Part shown: in pieces, positions 52,901 through 61,474 of the stretch
How positions within the stretch are numbered: position 1 is the stretch's first letter
How the letters are laid out: the number at the start of each line of letters is the position of its first letter
Source of the DNA: Girardinichthys multiradiatus
Lineage: Eukaryota; Chordata; Actinopteri; Cyprinodontiformes; Goodeidae
Length of the DNA: 64,000 bases
Reading direction: 5' to 3'
Assembly: GCF_021462225.1 (NCBI RefSeq)
Contig: NC_061800.1
Location: 15,112,749-15,176,748 of the forward strand
Position numbers and translations under genes: made by a program
The notes under the pieces: model-generated
Databases searched by the model: none
The model's input: the letters and a program-made list of their open reading frames with translations, nothing else
What the model was told of the DNA's origin: nothing

Positions 52901-55900
52901 AAGTTCAACCTTCCACAGGAGCTGCTGGTCATCTTCTACACTGCCATCATTCAGTCTGTCCTGTCTTCATCCATCTCAGTGTGGTTTGGATCATCCACAA
53001 AACAGGACAGGTCCAGACTGCAACGAATAATCAGGACTGCAGAGAGAATAATCAGGGCTGACCTTCCCTCCATCCAGGACTTATACAGGTCTAGGGTCAG
53101 GAAAAGAGCTGCTAAAATCTCTGCAGACCCCACACACCCTGCACATAAACTGTTCAGAGCTTTACCTTCAGGCCGCCGCTACAGAGCACTGTTCACTAAA
53201 ACCAGCCGCCACACAAACAATTTCTTCCCCCAGGCTGTTTCTCTTATGAACATTTAATAGAGTACAAAACAACAGCATAAATATGTTGCAAATGCACCTT
53301 TTTATTTATATATTTTATTTATTTATATATATGTATATTTATCTCTTGTATATATGTATATTCTGTAATGCAAAAACAAAAGCCAGAGAGCAAAGTGTAT
53401 TGGAGTCAAATTCCTTGTTTGTTGTATGTACGAACTTGGCAATAAAGCTGATTCTGATTCTGAAAAAACGTTTCAAATAAGTTATCATGATTTGTTAAAT
53501 CACAAAAACCTTAACAGGGGCATTTACACTTTTGACAAACACTGTGTTGTATAAAAGGTTAATCACCAAACATTGCATTTCTCCTGCAGTCTACACCCTC
53601 ACCTCCTCCAGCGTTTTCAGTATCTGAATCAATTTCCATAAATTTTGCATTTTTTATGAACACCTGCTCTGCTGGTCCAGGCATGCGGCCCCAGGATAGG
53701 CTCCATCCGGTTAGTGTTCTGTTTAATGAAGGACTTGGATATTCCCTGTTTTACTTTATCAGTGGGGTACGTGTTGTAACAGACCAACGTCTTATTTCCC
53801 TGAGGCAGATATATGCTCCTTATCAGTCTGACAGAAGTCAAAACACTTTGCACATGTAAGAGACAAATGGATTTACTGTTACAAAACATTCAGCTCAGAA
53901 AAAAAGGTAACACAGCAATGATTATCTTATACATTAGTTGATTAAATTCTTCATTTTGAAGAATTCAAAAAGCCAGTAAGAAATTACTTAACCTTTAATT
54001 TTGCTGTCTTGAAATGGATTTATTTGAGATTTTACTCCGAAGGTCCAAACTGACACTATATTTACTTGTAGCCTCCAAAGTACTCATTTTTGTTTTATAC
54101 TTTTCTTCACTAATGAGAAATTAGAGTTTTCATATCAAGTCTCACATATGTAATTCCTCTTGTTTTCCTCAGCACCACTGCAGGAAGTGTGGCCAGGCTG
54201 TCTGCGGCAAATGTTCGTCCAAGCGCTCCACCATCCCCCTCATGGGCTTCGAGTTTGAGGTGCGCGTGTGTGACAGCTGCCATGAGTCCATCACTGATGA
54301 GGAGTGAGTCACAATCAGCCTCTGTTGGTGCTGTATACTGTCCCTTTGTGCTTACAGCTTCCTCTGCGCTCTCACACTAACTCCACGGCTTCTTCTCCCT
54401 GTGTGTTTCAGCCGAGCGCCCACAGCCACCTTCCACGACAGCAAGCACAACATTGTTTACATGCACTACGAGCCCACCACAGGAAACCTGCTCACCTCTG
54501 GCCCCGACAAGGTCATCAAGGTCTGCAGGGGGATGAGTTTTTTGCTGTTTTTCATTGGTCTTGACACAAGGAGGTGACAGATGCTAAGTCCATCCTAGAA
54601 AAACTGAACGAAGCATATAGGTTGCTCCAAAACAAAGACAAAATAAAAGTAAAGCTGAGGGGGAAAAAAAATGTAGTCACTCTTTCTAACATAATCGGTG
54701 GAGTTTGTTTAAACTGTTTTAAACTGGTAGCTTTCCTGGGAAGGACAATGGTCCGCAAATTTTCAGTAGGATTGTGCTTCATCCAATTTAAAACCAGTGT
54801 TGATTGCATTCGTTGTCCTGTTGGAACAACCGCCTGTGTCCAAGTGTCAACCGTCTAACTCCTGATTTGAAAAGAAGCCAAAGAATTTGGAGGTGGTCCT
54901 CTTTCAATATCCCGTCCAATTTGTGCCACTGACAAAAAAAGAGCCCCACAGCAGGATGCTGCCACCACCATGCTTGGCAGTGGGTACAGTTCTGTTAGCC
55001 TGGAAAACCTTGTCCTTCATGCTTTAAGCAAACTTCTTGTTATTGTGGCCAAATTGCTCGATCTCTCTCTGACCACAAAACCTTTCTGTAGAAGCCATTA
55101 GAGTAGCTGGAAATTTCAGTCAAACTTGCAGGTGTTGATTTTGGAACAAGCACTTCTTTTTCGGTCAGTTCTCAGTTAATAGTGATAAACTGGCTTTGCT
55201 GCGGACAGTGACACTGGTGTCCCAACATCTCCCACTTTATGGTAATCTTTAGCCTTGGTGATTCTTGGGTTGTTCTTGAACATTCCAACCGGGTTTCTGG
55301 TGGCTAAAACTCAAACACAGCAAGGTGTTCCAACATGACAGTAATCCCAAACACTCAGTGTTTTTTAGGCTTACAGTAAGCCTCCTGTTGAAAATTGTGA
55401 ACAATGCTTAAATGCTACAGTAGGTTCTTGCCAGGAAACCAACCAATGTTAGAGGAAATCCCCAATTCTGTTTAGAAGAGTGGTCTGATATCCACCCAGA
55501 GTTATGCCAGAAGCTTGTTGATTCCCTACAAAAATACTAGGCTTGAGATGTGACTTGCAAAAATTACTGGGGCGTATGTATATGTATTAGCTTGTATGCA
55601 TCTTTTTGAGCTGGATTAGAGAAAATTCACAGTGAATCCAAGCTTTTGTGCCTAATTCTTGTTTGTTCTCTTCTTTCTTCGAGTTATTTTATTATCGGCC
55701 CACAATGGAAAAATAACAGTTAAAATAAGTCAGTAAAAACTCCAAATAAAGGACATCCATGCCAATGCTGAGTATGTTGTCCTCCAGATTTTCAGTAATT
55801 GTGTTAAAGCTCAACTATAGGAAGTGTTCACACCTGATTCTGGGGTAAACATCAGTCTTTCTGTTCAGGCAGACAAAATTAGCGTGATAAGCTGTGAAAC

Positions 55901-56169
55901 CACTGGAGACCATTTTATAGCTGAAGAGTCATACGTTTCTCCCAGGACCTCTAGAAATCCTGTCGGTCAGAAGGGTGTTTGTGATCTGGAGCTATAGGTG
56001 TCCTCAATATACTGTATCGCTAACATATAAAGGCGCACAGTAAACCATATTTTTCTCTGGTTTCTTCTGAGCCTCTAACTCAGTTGTTTATGATGGTTGC
56101 GTTTACTTAAACAGAGGTATTTCTTGTGTTTTTCTGCAGATATGGGACATGACTCCGGTGGTGTCATGA
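28821..56169 (+). CDS. wdfy2: WD repeat and FYVE domain-containing protein 2 (wdfy2), 12 exons, complete
   Basis: WDFY2 is a cytosolic adaptor that binds PtdIns3P on early endosomes through its FYVE finger and scaffolds signalling proteins through WD repeats. CDS exons: 28821-28957, 32631-32698, 34442-34515, 36251-36305, 37620-37770, 39847-39959, 47397-47523, 47698-47803, 49561-49662, 54173-54303, 54412-54520, 56140-56169. They sum to 1203 nt, i.e. 400 residues plus TGA, the same length as the human protein. WD repeats occupy about residues 20-275 and resume after the FYVE finger (about 280-350), an insertion typical of WDFY1/2. Zinc ligands are visible at C287, C290, C314, C317, C322, C325, C344 and C347, with the PtdIns3P-binding RQHHCRKCG at 310-318 and RVC at 342-344. 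Intron 5 is U12-type. The start is [10 protein letters not shown]; no other in-frame ATG lies upstream. Confidence 0.97.
29265..30060 (-). mobile_element. Tc1-like relic in wdfy2 intron 1
   Basis: The reverse complement contains decayed transposase landmarks; TCTGTTGAAAGACCCAATCC and GTCTCAGCTGACCAAAGCAC are visible on the plus strand. Stops throughout. Confidence 0.55.
31496..31710. mobile_element. Non-autonomous hAT-like MITE in wdfy2 intron 1
   Basis: Inverted ends start CAGTGGTGTCTAAAGTAGGT (left) and, on the other strand, CAGGGGTGTCCAAAGTCAGT (right). Each is followed by GGTGTCCTGCATGTT. Flanks TTCTAATC and TTCTAAAA could be a decayed 8-bp target duplication, as hAT elements make. It has no coding capacity. 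Confidence 0.7.
32631..32698 (+). CDS. wdfy2: wdfy2 coding exon 2 (residues 46-68)
   Basis: A 68-nt exon encoding [19 protein letters not shown] and HTMP, a WD-repeat strand. Acceptor TCCACAG, donor GTAAGT. Confidence 0.96.
33165..33555. mobile_element. Tc1-like terminal relic in wdfy2 intron 2
   Basis: Pieces such as TTCAACCCTCCTTGACTGTA, TACATAAAATCTCACTAGAA and a decayed end TGGATTTTTGCAAGACACG resemble the CAGTGCCTTGCAAAAGTATTC family. Not coding. Confidence 0.45.
34442..34515 (+). CDS. wdfy2: wdfy2 coding exon 3 (residues 69-93)
   Basis: A 74-nt exon encoding [19 protein letters not shown] and DTGSIC. Acceptor TTTGCAG, donor GTAAGT; ends in phase 0. Confidence 0.95.
35150..35460 (+). 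repeat. Polypyrimidine tract, about 310 nt
   Basis: Almost pure C/T on the plus strand, with irregular repeats of CTCTTTTTTCTTTT and CTTCCTGTC. It lies in wdfy2 intron 3 and accounts for two long Phe/Leu/Ser-rich spurious open frames. Confidence 0.85.
35735..35870. repeat. MITE-like palindromic fish repeat, degenerate
   Basis: CAGTGGTGAAATGTAAGTAT, then TATCTCAGAGGCAAATACTG and TTTCTACTCTACCACTGTAC match a common fish MITE pattern. Incomplete and diverged. Confidence 0.4.
36251..36305 (+). CDS. wdfy2: wdfy2 coding exon 4 (residues 94-111)
   Basis: A 55-nt exon encoding [18 protein letters not shown]. Acceptor TTTCAG, donor GTGAGA; ends in phase 1. Confidence 0.95.
36452..37353 (-). mobile_element. 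Tc1-like relic with both decayed ends, wdfy2 intron 4
   Basis: Left end TACAGTACAGTGCAAAAATA; right end, read on the other strand, TATAGTGCCTTACAAAAGTA. The body is a decayed transposase on the minus strand, visible as the reverse complement of NPxENLW-like and QQDN-like blocks. Confidence 0.7.
37620..37770 (+). CDS. wdfy2: wdfy2 coding exon 5 (residues 112-161)
   Basis: A 151-nt exon encoding [38 protein letters not shown] and [10 protein letters not shown]. Acceptor GTGCAG; the donor is the U12-type GTATCCTT at 37771. Confidence 0.96.
37771..39846 (+). other. wdfy2: U12-type intron 5 of wdfy2
   Basis: The donor is GTATCCTT, the full consensus of GT-AG introns removed by the minor spliceosome. 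The 3' end carries CTTAAC at 39831-39836, matching the core of the U12 branch-site consensus (TTCCTTAAC), about 11 nt before the AG, with only a short pyrimidine run. Splicing here makes a Gln codon (CA|G) and restores the conserved LQFDVETR. Inside it is a Tc1 relic near 39.03-39.5 kb. Confidence 0.88.
39030..39500 (+). mobile_element. Tc1-like relic inside the U12 intron of wdfy2
   Basis: Decayed coding such as KTWxxxxH, TTCACAAACATGTGGAAGAA and AAAACATGGTGATGACAGCA resembles the middle of the common Tc1 transposase. A short hAT-MITE-like block is at 39340-39400. Confidence 0.55.
39847..39959 (+). CDS. wdfy2: wdfy2 coding exon 6 (residues 162-199)
   Basis: A 113-nt exon encoding [37 protein letters not shown]. 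Its first base completes Gln162 across the U12 intron. Donor GTACAC. Confidence 0.96.
40690..41080 (+). mobile_element. hAT-type transposon relic with BED-finger trace
   Basis: A terminal TAGGGGTGTAACAATACA is followed by a decayed frame reading [19 protein letters not shown] and further stops. This resembles the N-terminal BED zinc-finger part of hAT transposases (SSYLW.AIWEHFGF). No catalytic part is visible. Confidence 0.5.
41380..41755 (+). repeat. Dispersed SINE-like repeat, wdfy2 intron 6
   Basis: Shares a block near CGCATGCTCAGAATGAGGGA with 21.93 kb. It ends GTGAATTGGTGCTATATAAA then TAAACTGAATTGG, the kind of 3' tail seen on fish retroposons. Confidence 0.5.
43842..45451 (-). mobile_element. 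Tc1-like DNA transposon, DD34E, 200-bp IR/DR ends, apparently intact
   Basis: The element is flanked by TA (43840-43841 and 45452-45453). Its inverted repeats (43842-44041 and 45252-45451) are each 200 nt, and I find only two mismatches when I align them by eye. Each contains an outer and an inner copy of a direct repeat around TCTCAAAATATTAGCATATT / TCTCACAAAATTAGCATATT, the IR/DR layout known from Sleeping Beauty-type elements. It lies in wdfy2 intron 6, inside a LINE relic, antisense to wdfy2. Confidence 0.95.
44119..45123 (-). CDS. Tc1-like transposase (DD34E), intact 334-residue ORF
   Basis: The ORF begins [18 protein letters not shown] and ends AKGFPTKY with no break, close to the usual 340 residues. 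The N-terminus has a paired-type HTH ([19 protein letters not shown]), then the basic GRKKCGRKR linker and a second HTH ([14 protein letters not shown]). The catalytic triad is in [18 protein letters not shown] and [11 protein letters not shown], with 34 residues between the last two acids. The C-terminal [14 protein letters not shown] is the family signature. It cuts and pastes its own element by binding the IR/DR ends. Together with near-identical ends this is a candidate for a recently active copy. Confidence 0.93.
   Translation of the reverse strand: MGKTADLTAVQKATIDTFKQEGKTQKEISERIGCSQSAVSRHLSGKSVGRKKCGRKRCTTRRGDRTLRKIVEKGRFQTLGDLRKQWTESGVETSRATVHRRVQEMGYRCRIPQVKPLLNQKQRQKRLTWATEKQYWSVAQWSKVLFLDESKFCMSFGNQGARVWRKTGEKEMPKCQKSSVKYPQSVMVWGAVSAAGVGPLCFIKGRVNAASYQEILEHFMLPSAEKLYGDEDFIFQHDLVPAHSAKTTGKWFTDHGITVLNWPANSPDLNPIENLWDIVKRTLRDSRPNTLDELKAAIEASWASIRPQQCHRLIASMPRRIEAVISAKGFPTKY
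46243..46485. repeat. MITE-like repeat, wdfy2 intron 6
   Basis: Left part GGGTAGTAACAAGTTACATT and right part TACTCTACCCACCTCTGG form the inverted ends of a common fish MITE (AGAGGTGGGTAG type). Internal sequence is AT-rich. Confidence 0.5.
47397..47523 (+). CDS. wdfy2: wdfy2 coding exon 7 (residues 200-241)
   Basis: A 127-nt exon encoding [19 protein letters not shown] and [19 protein letters not shown], a clear WD repeat with a GH...WD pattern. Acceptor CACCAG, donor GTAGGA. It follows the 7.4-kb transposon-rich intron 6. Confidence 0.96.
47698..47803 (+). CDS. wdfy2: wdfy2 coding exon 8 (residues 242-277)
   Basis: A 106-nt exon encoding [19 protein letters not shown] and [15 protein letters not shown], the WD repeat before the FYVE finger. 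Acceptor CCTCAG, donor GTAAGC. Confidence 0.96.
47804..49560. other. wdfy2 intron 8, no feature seen
   Basis: AT-rich intronic sequence with short spurious open frames; no repeat family recognised. Confidence 0.5.
49561..49662 (+). CDS. wdfy2: wdfy2 coding exon 9 (residues 278-311), first half of FYVE finger
   Basis: A 102-nt exon encoding [18 protein letters not shown] and [16 protein letters not shown]. It supplies the first Cys pair (C287, C290). Acceptor GTACAG, donor GTACGT. Confidence 0.96.
50100..51140 (-). mobile_element. Tc1/mariner relic in wdfy2 intron 9
   Basis: The plus strand shows the reverse complement of decayed transposase landmarks, including CCCACAAGTTCTCAATAAGG and GCATTGTCCTGCAATAAATC. 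A second, plus-oriented relic trace follows at 51080-51160. No intact frame. Confidence 0.55.
51770..53463 (+). mobile_element. L2-like LINE, 5'-truncated copy in wdfy2 intron 9
   Basis: This is a 5'-truncated non-LTR retrotransposon in the same orientation as wdfy2. It ends with GGCAATAAAGC followed by tandem TGATTC units, the short microsatellite-like tail typical of L2-type elements. Coding starts near ISEEDVK at 51880. Confidence 0.85.
51918..53257 (+). pseudogene. LINE reverse transcriptase, one frameshift
   Basis: Frame one (51918 to about 52190) reads [19 protein letters not shown], then PVPKKP and [20 protein letters not shown] single-base shift near 52190 moves to the frame that runs through 53257. 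That part contains [24 protein letters not shown], the catalytic FADDT, the thumb region and a C-terminal end [11 protein letters not shown]. Apart from the shift and an in-frame TAA just before 51918, the frame is well kept. The endonuclease domain is missing because of the 5' truncation. Confidence 0.85.
54173..54303 (+). CDS. wdfy2: wdfy2 coding exon 10 (residues 312-354), second half of FYVE finger
   Basis: A 131-nt exon encoding [19 protein letters not shown] and [18 protein letters not shown]. It supplies the other six zinc-binding Cys. Donor GTGAGT. Confidence 0.96.
54412..54520 (+). CDS. wdfy2: wdfy2 coding exon 11 (residues 355-391)
   Basis: A 109-nt exon encoding [17 protein letters not shown] and [12 protein letters not shown], the WD repeat after the FYVE finger. 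The donor AAG|GTCTGC is weak beyond the GT but gives the expected join. Confidence 0.92.
54545..55640 (-). mobile_element. Tc1-like relic in wdfy2 intron 11
   Basis: The plus strand carries AGCAGGATGCTGCCACCACC then ATGCTTGGCAGTGGG, the reverse complement of the PxMKHGGGSIMLW region, and other decayed landmarks. Confidence 0.65.
56140..56169 (+). CDS. wdfy2: wdfy2 coding exon 12, stop (residues 392-400)
   Basis: A 30-nt terminal coding part encoding IWDMTPVVS then TGA, matching the conserved vertebrate C-terminus. Acceptor TCTGCAG. Confidence 0.94.
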   Translation: MWDMTPVVS

Positions 56170-58900
56170 CTTTTTGTGGACAAGCCACATTTCTGCAAAC
56201 TGTGAAGGTGTCCTAACAGAAGTCGCACTTTGATGAGAAAGAGGGAACAGTGTCCTTGTCACCTGGATAATATTTAACAGTTATTTAACTACAGAGCCGT
56301 GCTTGTTGCACATTCACAGTGACTACGCTACAGGCCTGAGGGAAGCCTGAGAACAGAGCAGGTCTTGCTCAACACAAGGTTACAGACTGGTTGGTGTTTG
56401 CTTGTTGTCAGGAGTACTGATGCTTGGAGATTGCTATGTACTCTGGGATACTTTTGGGGCCTTTGTAACATTTGGGACTTTGTTAGAAATTTTATGTCTT
56501 GCATACTTTTCATAAATTCCCTTCCATTGAAAAGTGGAGTAACTAAACTTCAGATTTGTTTTGTGTATGACGAAGCTCACTGAACTCTAACCCATCGACA
56601 TAGTCTTAGGGAGCTGCACATTTTTCACATTGAGAAGTTTTTGATCATTGTCTAAACCAGTGAACATCAGCAGGACTTCAGGCCTCAAATACTATGTCGC
56701 TCTCTAGAGGCTAAATATTTAAATGTTTTATTGTTTTACATCATTTCTTTTTAACATGTACAATTGTCTCACTGTGCCCGGATGTAAAATCAAATCTTGA
56801 GCAGTCAAGGTTTAGCATTATTGTTTAATATTGTATTCATGGAGCCCATAAACAGTTGCCTGATGATTCATATTCATTGTCTGCTCTAAATGGAGCATCC
56901 TAAGGTTTTCAACCAAGTAGTTTTTTACAACTTTTACCCTTTGAGGGTAAATGATAAACATTCCCTGTAACATTTTTAGTTTTATGTCACAGATAATTGA
57001 TTTCCAACAACATAGCCAAACATGAATATTTAAAACAGTGACAAAAGCAAGAGTCAGACTAGTTCTAATGAGGTGTGGTTACCGGTTGCTTTAACCTAAC
57101 CAAACTCTGTGAATAAAGAATATTTTGGTCACTTGTTAACATTAATTGACAGAATGATCCAATATATGTTTAATTGGAGTATTTTAGAGCTAGTGATGAT
57201 AAAATGCAGTCCAGATTTCTTAAAAAAACAAAAAACAAAAAGCCCTTTAGTTTTATGAATCTAATATTCACATCAGCGTCATTGAAATGGTTTTCTTACA
57301 GCACTTACACTGTTCATAACATAGGGGACAGCGTTTCCCATTGACTGGACACAACTTTAAAAATTTTTTCTGAATGCTTGTGCCGTCCCCACGCTATGCC
57401 ACTCTGGGCGGTGAGCCATTTTCACCACATTAAAAACAGCCACCATGTAAATAGTCAACCAGCAACACCAGTTAATGTATTATAAATCTTCAGTCCTCAC
57501 AAAATAAAATAAATTATTAGCCTCATTATTCTTCAAGCAGGCAGTGTTTTGTTTTTTTGGAAGCAAAATCATGTTTTGGATCATCGGCCAGATGACCTGA
57601 TGCACTGTGGGTAGCTTCCTTAGTTTATTTATTTTTATCACATTTTGTCACATGGCTGCTCATCATAAGGCCAGTATTTCAGTTCTGTTTGAGTAATTCT
57701 GTAATAAAATTAGTAAATCCCCTCCAACATCCAAAATCAGTGCAACATATTTAACATGATCAATCATCTTAAACATATCAAACTTCCACACACACAGCTT
57801 CAGCTTTCCTTTGATGTTAAAATTCAATCTTAAAGTGCAGCTCCCAGAATAAAGCTCTCATTTGTTTGTATTTTACAAGTAGCTTTACAGAATCTGTTTA
57901 GTTCTGGATTAAAGCCGGTTTAAGCTTTCAGCTCATGTCGAGCTTTTGACAGAGGACGCTGATGAGGCTCATAATGTGCCATGTTGAGTAAACAGTGATT
58001 ACAACCATGCAGGCTGCTTACTGATCTTCAGAGTAATACCATTGTCTACGTTCTGTACATCCTGTCGGCAGTTTCAAGAAGTTGCTTATTTTAAACGTTT
58101 GTTTCACACATAAAACTTACACTAAAGCACATATCAACACAGCTAAATGCTGTGGCATTTCAGACATCTACCAGAGCATAAAACATTGCTAAAAACAATT
58201 GAAATTGTTGTTTCTTTTAAAAGTTGTTGATGCACTGGAATCACGAGGCAGAAAATCACTGATTTGCGGGGGAAACAATGGCCTCTATTCCTCCAAAATG
58301 TTTGCGTTGGCTTTAATAGTGTTTAAAGCTCAGCTCAAATCCATTTGAGCATCTTCCAAAGATGAATGATTATGGAGTTGAAAACAAGGTTGTATGGTCA
58401 CTTAACCATAACTATATAGAGCAGTCTTCTTCTGATGTTTTAGTTCCTTTTCCCAACCACTTCCTGTGAGCTAAAACGCACCTTCAAGCTGTGCAAACTA
58501 GATTAAACAAAGCATGATTATTAATTATATAAATTGGTGTAAAATATACTGCAGTTAATGGAATGGATCTGTGGTTTGCAAACTTAACCACACAGGAGAA
58601 ACCAAGATAGATAAACACTTCTTCATGGTTTATTGCTTTTAAAATCTGTAGCGGATAAAGTCTATTTAAGGCCGGCTCTTTTACTTCTTGTTGCAGGAAA
58701 AGGGAAAAAAAACCATTGTTGTATTTCAGAGTTTTCATGAATGTAACGTCTGTATAGATGATCGATTAAAACACAAACGATTTACCCTCCTCTGTGATCT
58801 GAGTCATGCATTTGGCAGCTCCTCCTTACAGCTCTCGTCTCTTCCAAAGAGTTTTGATCGGGTTTAATCTTGTTTCTTATTCTCATGATTCTGTGCTGTT
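56170..58900. other. wdfy2 3' UTR and downstream intergenic sequence
   Basis: The first part, to about 57.1 kb, is probably wdfy2 3' UTR. From 57.2 to 58.9 kb I see no gene, RNA or clear mobile element, only AT-rich sequence. Confidence 0.4.
57112..57117 (+). terminator. wdfy2: Candidate wdfy2 polyadenylation signal
   Basis: A canonical AATAAA lies about 940 nt after the wdfy2 stop codon. Further AATAAA-like sites occur near 57.5 kb, so the true site is not certain. Confidence 0.4.
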
Positions 58901-58929
58901 CTGACAAACTGAGAAAACATTGAACCAGC

Positions 58930-60075
58930 TTTTGGTTCAGCATCGCCATAAAACTTGCCAGCAGGGGGAAACAGAGTTAGATGCTGCTCTGACTTTGGAC
59001 TTGATAAAACCCAGTGGACCAACACCAGCAGATGACATGACTCCCCAAATCATCACTGACTGTGGAATTTCACACTGGACTTCAAGCAACGTTGATTCTG
59101 TACCTCTCGACATTGAGTTTTGAATAAAATACTACATTTCCCGTAATCTAGGAAAAAAGCTTTTGGAACCACTGAGCAACAGTCCTTTCCTTTTTCTCCT
59201 TAGCCCAGGTAAGATGCTTATGATGTTGTCTCTGGTTCAGGAATACAACAGCTACAGCCCAAGTCCTGGTATGTGTGAATGTAGCGGCTCTCAGCCTCTT
59301 TCAGATGATTCCGCAGTAAGAAAGCAACCAACCATGCACCCTGATTACAGATCACTTTGTTCCCTCACATCATACAAGTCGATTTCTGTGTGCTTAGACA
59401 GCATGTACTGTGTGTACAGATCCAAAGGGGCGTGCTTTACAATTCACAGCACTCATCTATACCACCTGTAAGACTGAGTTTTATGTCTCAATCCTCATGC
59501 AGCCTTTTCAAATCCCTTCAGGGCTTTAAATACAAGCACAGCCGTTGAACATCATCTTCTGCATTGGAAAATCTGCTTCAGATTCTGCTAACAAAATATT
59601 TCTTAGACCTTATAGATTCCCCCCCCCCACCTCCATATACTGTATCGCCTGGGCCCTACAGTATAGTTGATTGCTAGGCGTAAAGCTCACGAAACCAAAG
59701 GATAATCTCAGAGGGACTACTGATTCCAGCCTCCGCTCCTTGTAAATTGCCCAAACTTCTAAATGGGCTTTGCTTCACAATCGTCTTACAGCTGCAGCTA
59801 TTCCTGTTGCTTTAGCACCTTTTTCTACCACACTTTTTCCTTCCACTCAACGTTCCATTAATATGTATGGATAAAGCACTATGAACAGCCAGCTCTTTCA
59901 GCAATAATCTTTTGTGGTTTCCCATTTTTGTGGAGACGATCATTGACTGTCTGCTGGACAACAGTCAAGTCTGCGGTCGTCCAAATGATTATGTAGGCCA
60001 CAACATAACATTTGTGTATTAGGAATACTTTTTTTCTTAAACTGGTGAGGTGGCAAATCAAATATGCTTGTTAAT
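58930..60075 (-). mobile_element. Tc1-like relic (same lineage as the 44-kb copy), intergenic
   Basis: At 58990-59090 the sequence CCAGTGGACCAACACCAGCA closely matches the antisense of the 44.1-kb transposase. At 59890-59990 the minus strand reads ADLTVVQQTVNDRLHKNG, its N-terminus. Many stops; old. Confidence 0.75.
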
Positions 60076-60793
60076 TATAAATTAAGTGAAAAGCATTTTA
60101 TTTTCTGTTATGTAGATTTTAGATCAAAGTCTGGAAACAAACATTTTTCCAGACTTCTCTAGGCTTAGTAGATAATAAAAGCAAGACTGTGTGGTGCCCT
60201 GTATTTATTCAACAGTTCCCTTGTGAAATACTCTTGACTGTTAATCAGATTTTAGATGTCTTTACATAAACGTCTGATGTAACAAAAATGGTCAGTCTCA
60301 ATACCAGTTTGTTACTGTGACTCCTTCATTTATAACATTATTGCAAAACTTGTCATTATGCCCAATTTGGCTGCCAGTAACAGATGAGACAAAAATAAAA
60401 GTTTCAAGTGGGCCACATTAAACTACTGGTAAAAATGTAGAAACAGATAGAAAATAGGTCAATTTAATTAAATCAAGTAATACATTTTACATAAATTATT
60501 AAACATATGATCATTGTGTGTGTATACACAACACAGAGAATATAACTTTCCTTAGCTTGATTAAGTCGATGTGTAACAGCATTTCAACCATATCTGATGA
60601 TTTAAAACCTCTTTTTACATCTTGTACAGGAAATGCCTTTGAAAACTATAAAAAGGGTCATTTTTTTAATACAATATTTATAAACTTGACTGTTGTTTTA
60701 GTCAAACATGTTTAATTAGTTGGAAAAAATTATATTTTGTAAACATTTAGTGTCATTGGAGTGCTTTTATTTTAAAAAGAGAGTTTCCAGACA

Positions 60794-60906
60794 TCAAGGT
60801 TTGAAACTCTGGGCGAACTCCTCCAGGACCGCCAAAAGTTTCTCCTCCTCCTGCGGAGAGGAGCGGGAGGAAGCCAGGGGCAGGTGGGTCGCCACCGGTT
60901 TGCGAT
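60794..60906 (-). CDS. dhrs12: dhrs12 terminal coding exon (SDR family member 12), partial gene
   Basis: The minus strand has a TTTCAG acceptor, then an open phase-1 exon encoding DRKPVATHLPLASSRSSP, EEEKLLAVLEEFAQSFKP and TGA. As I recall it, the human DHRS12 C-terminus reads DRKPVSTHLPLA followed by EEEKLIEILEQLAQ, so the match is strong for such a short exon. DHRS12 is a short-chain dehydrogenase/reductase; this tail lies after the Rossmann fold and its catalytic YxxxK. It sits tail-to-tail with wdfy2, as in human. No upstream exon was found to 64000, so the rest lies outside the window. Confidence 0.78.
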
Positions 60907-61474
60907 CTGAAAGAGAAGAAGAGACGTAAAGCCACAGAAACGTGCCACCATCAGGAAGCTGATTACAGGAACTACAATGATTCAGTCAATGTTTCCAGTA
61001 ACGTTACGTCTGTTACCAGGAATATAACAATAAAAATACACAAAGAGCTGGTAAAATGGTTGGCAAAGGTCAAAGGAGGAATGCTTTAGCTTCCAAATGA
61101 TGACACGTTAGTTATTTGAAACCTTTATTTTATCCTTAAAAGGTATTATACAGAAGGTATGGTCAAACACTGTCAAAAAGCAGCATTTGATCCCTTTTTA
61201 GAGCAGGACATGAAGAAGAAAGAAAAAAAATAAAATTGTTTAAAGTTTAATACATGTTTAGATCTATTATTTAGTATTTTTTCTTTCATGCCACTCAAAT
61301 ACTAACTTTTTCCTGCACTAAACTTCTCTGCTACAGATATTTGTTCTCCTTTGAGTTATAGTTTTTACTGCAATAAAACTGAAAATTCATCATTTAAAGC
61401 ATGCTCAATATTAAAGTGGAGTGATCAGAAACTTCAACTAAACTGGGGCCGTCTTCAACTTTTCAGCAAGTATA

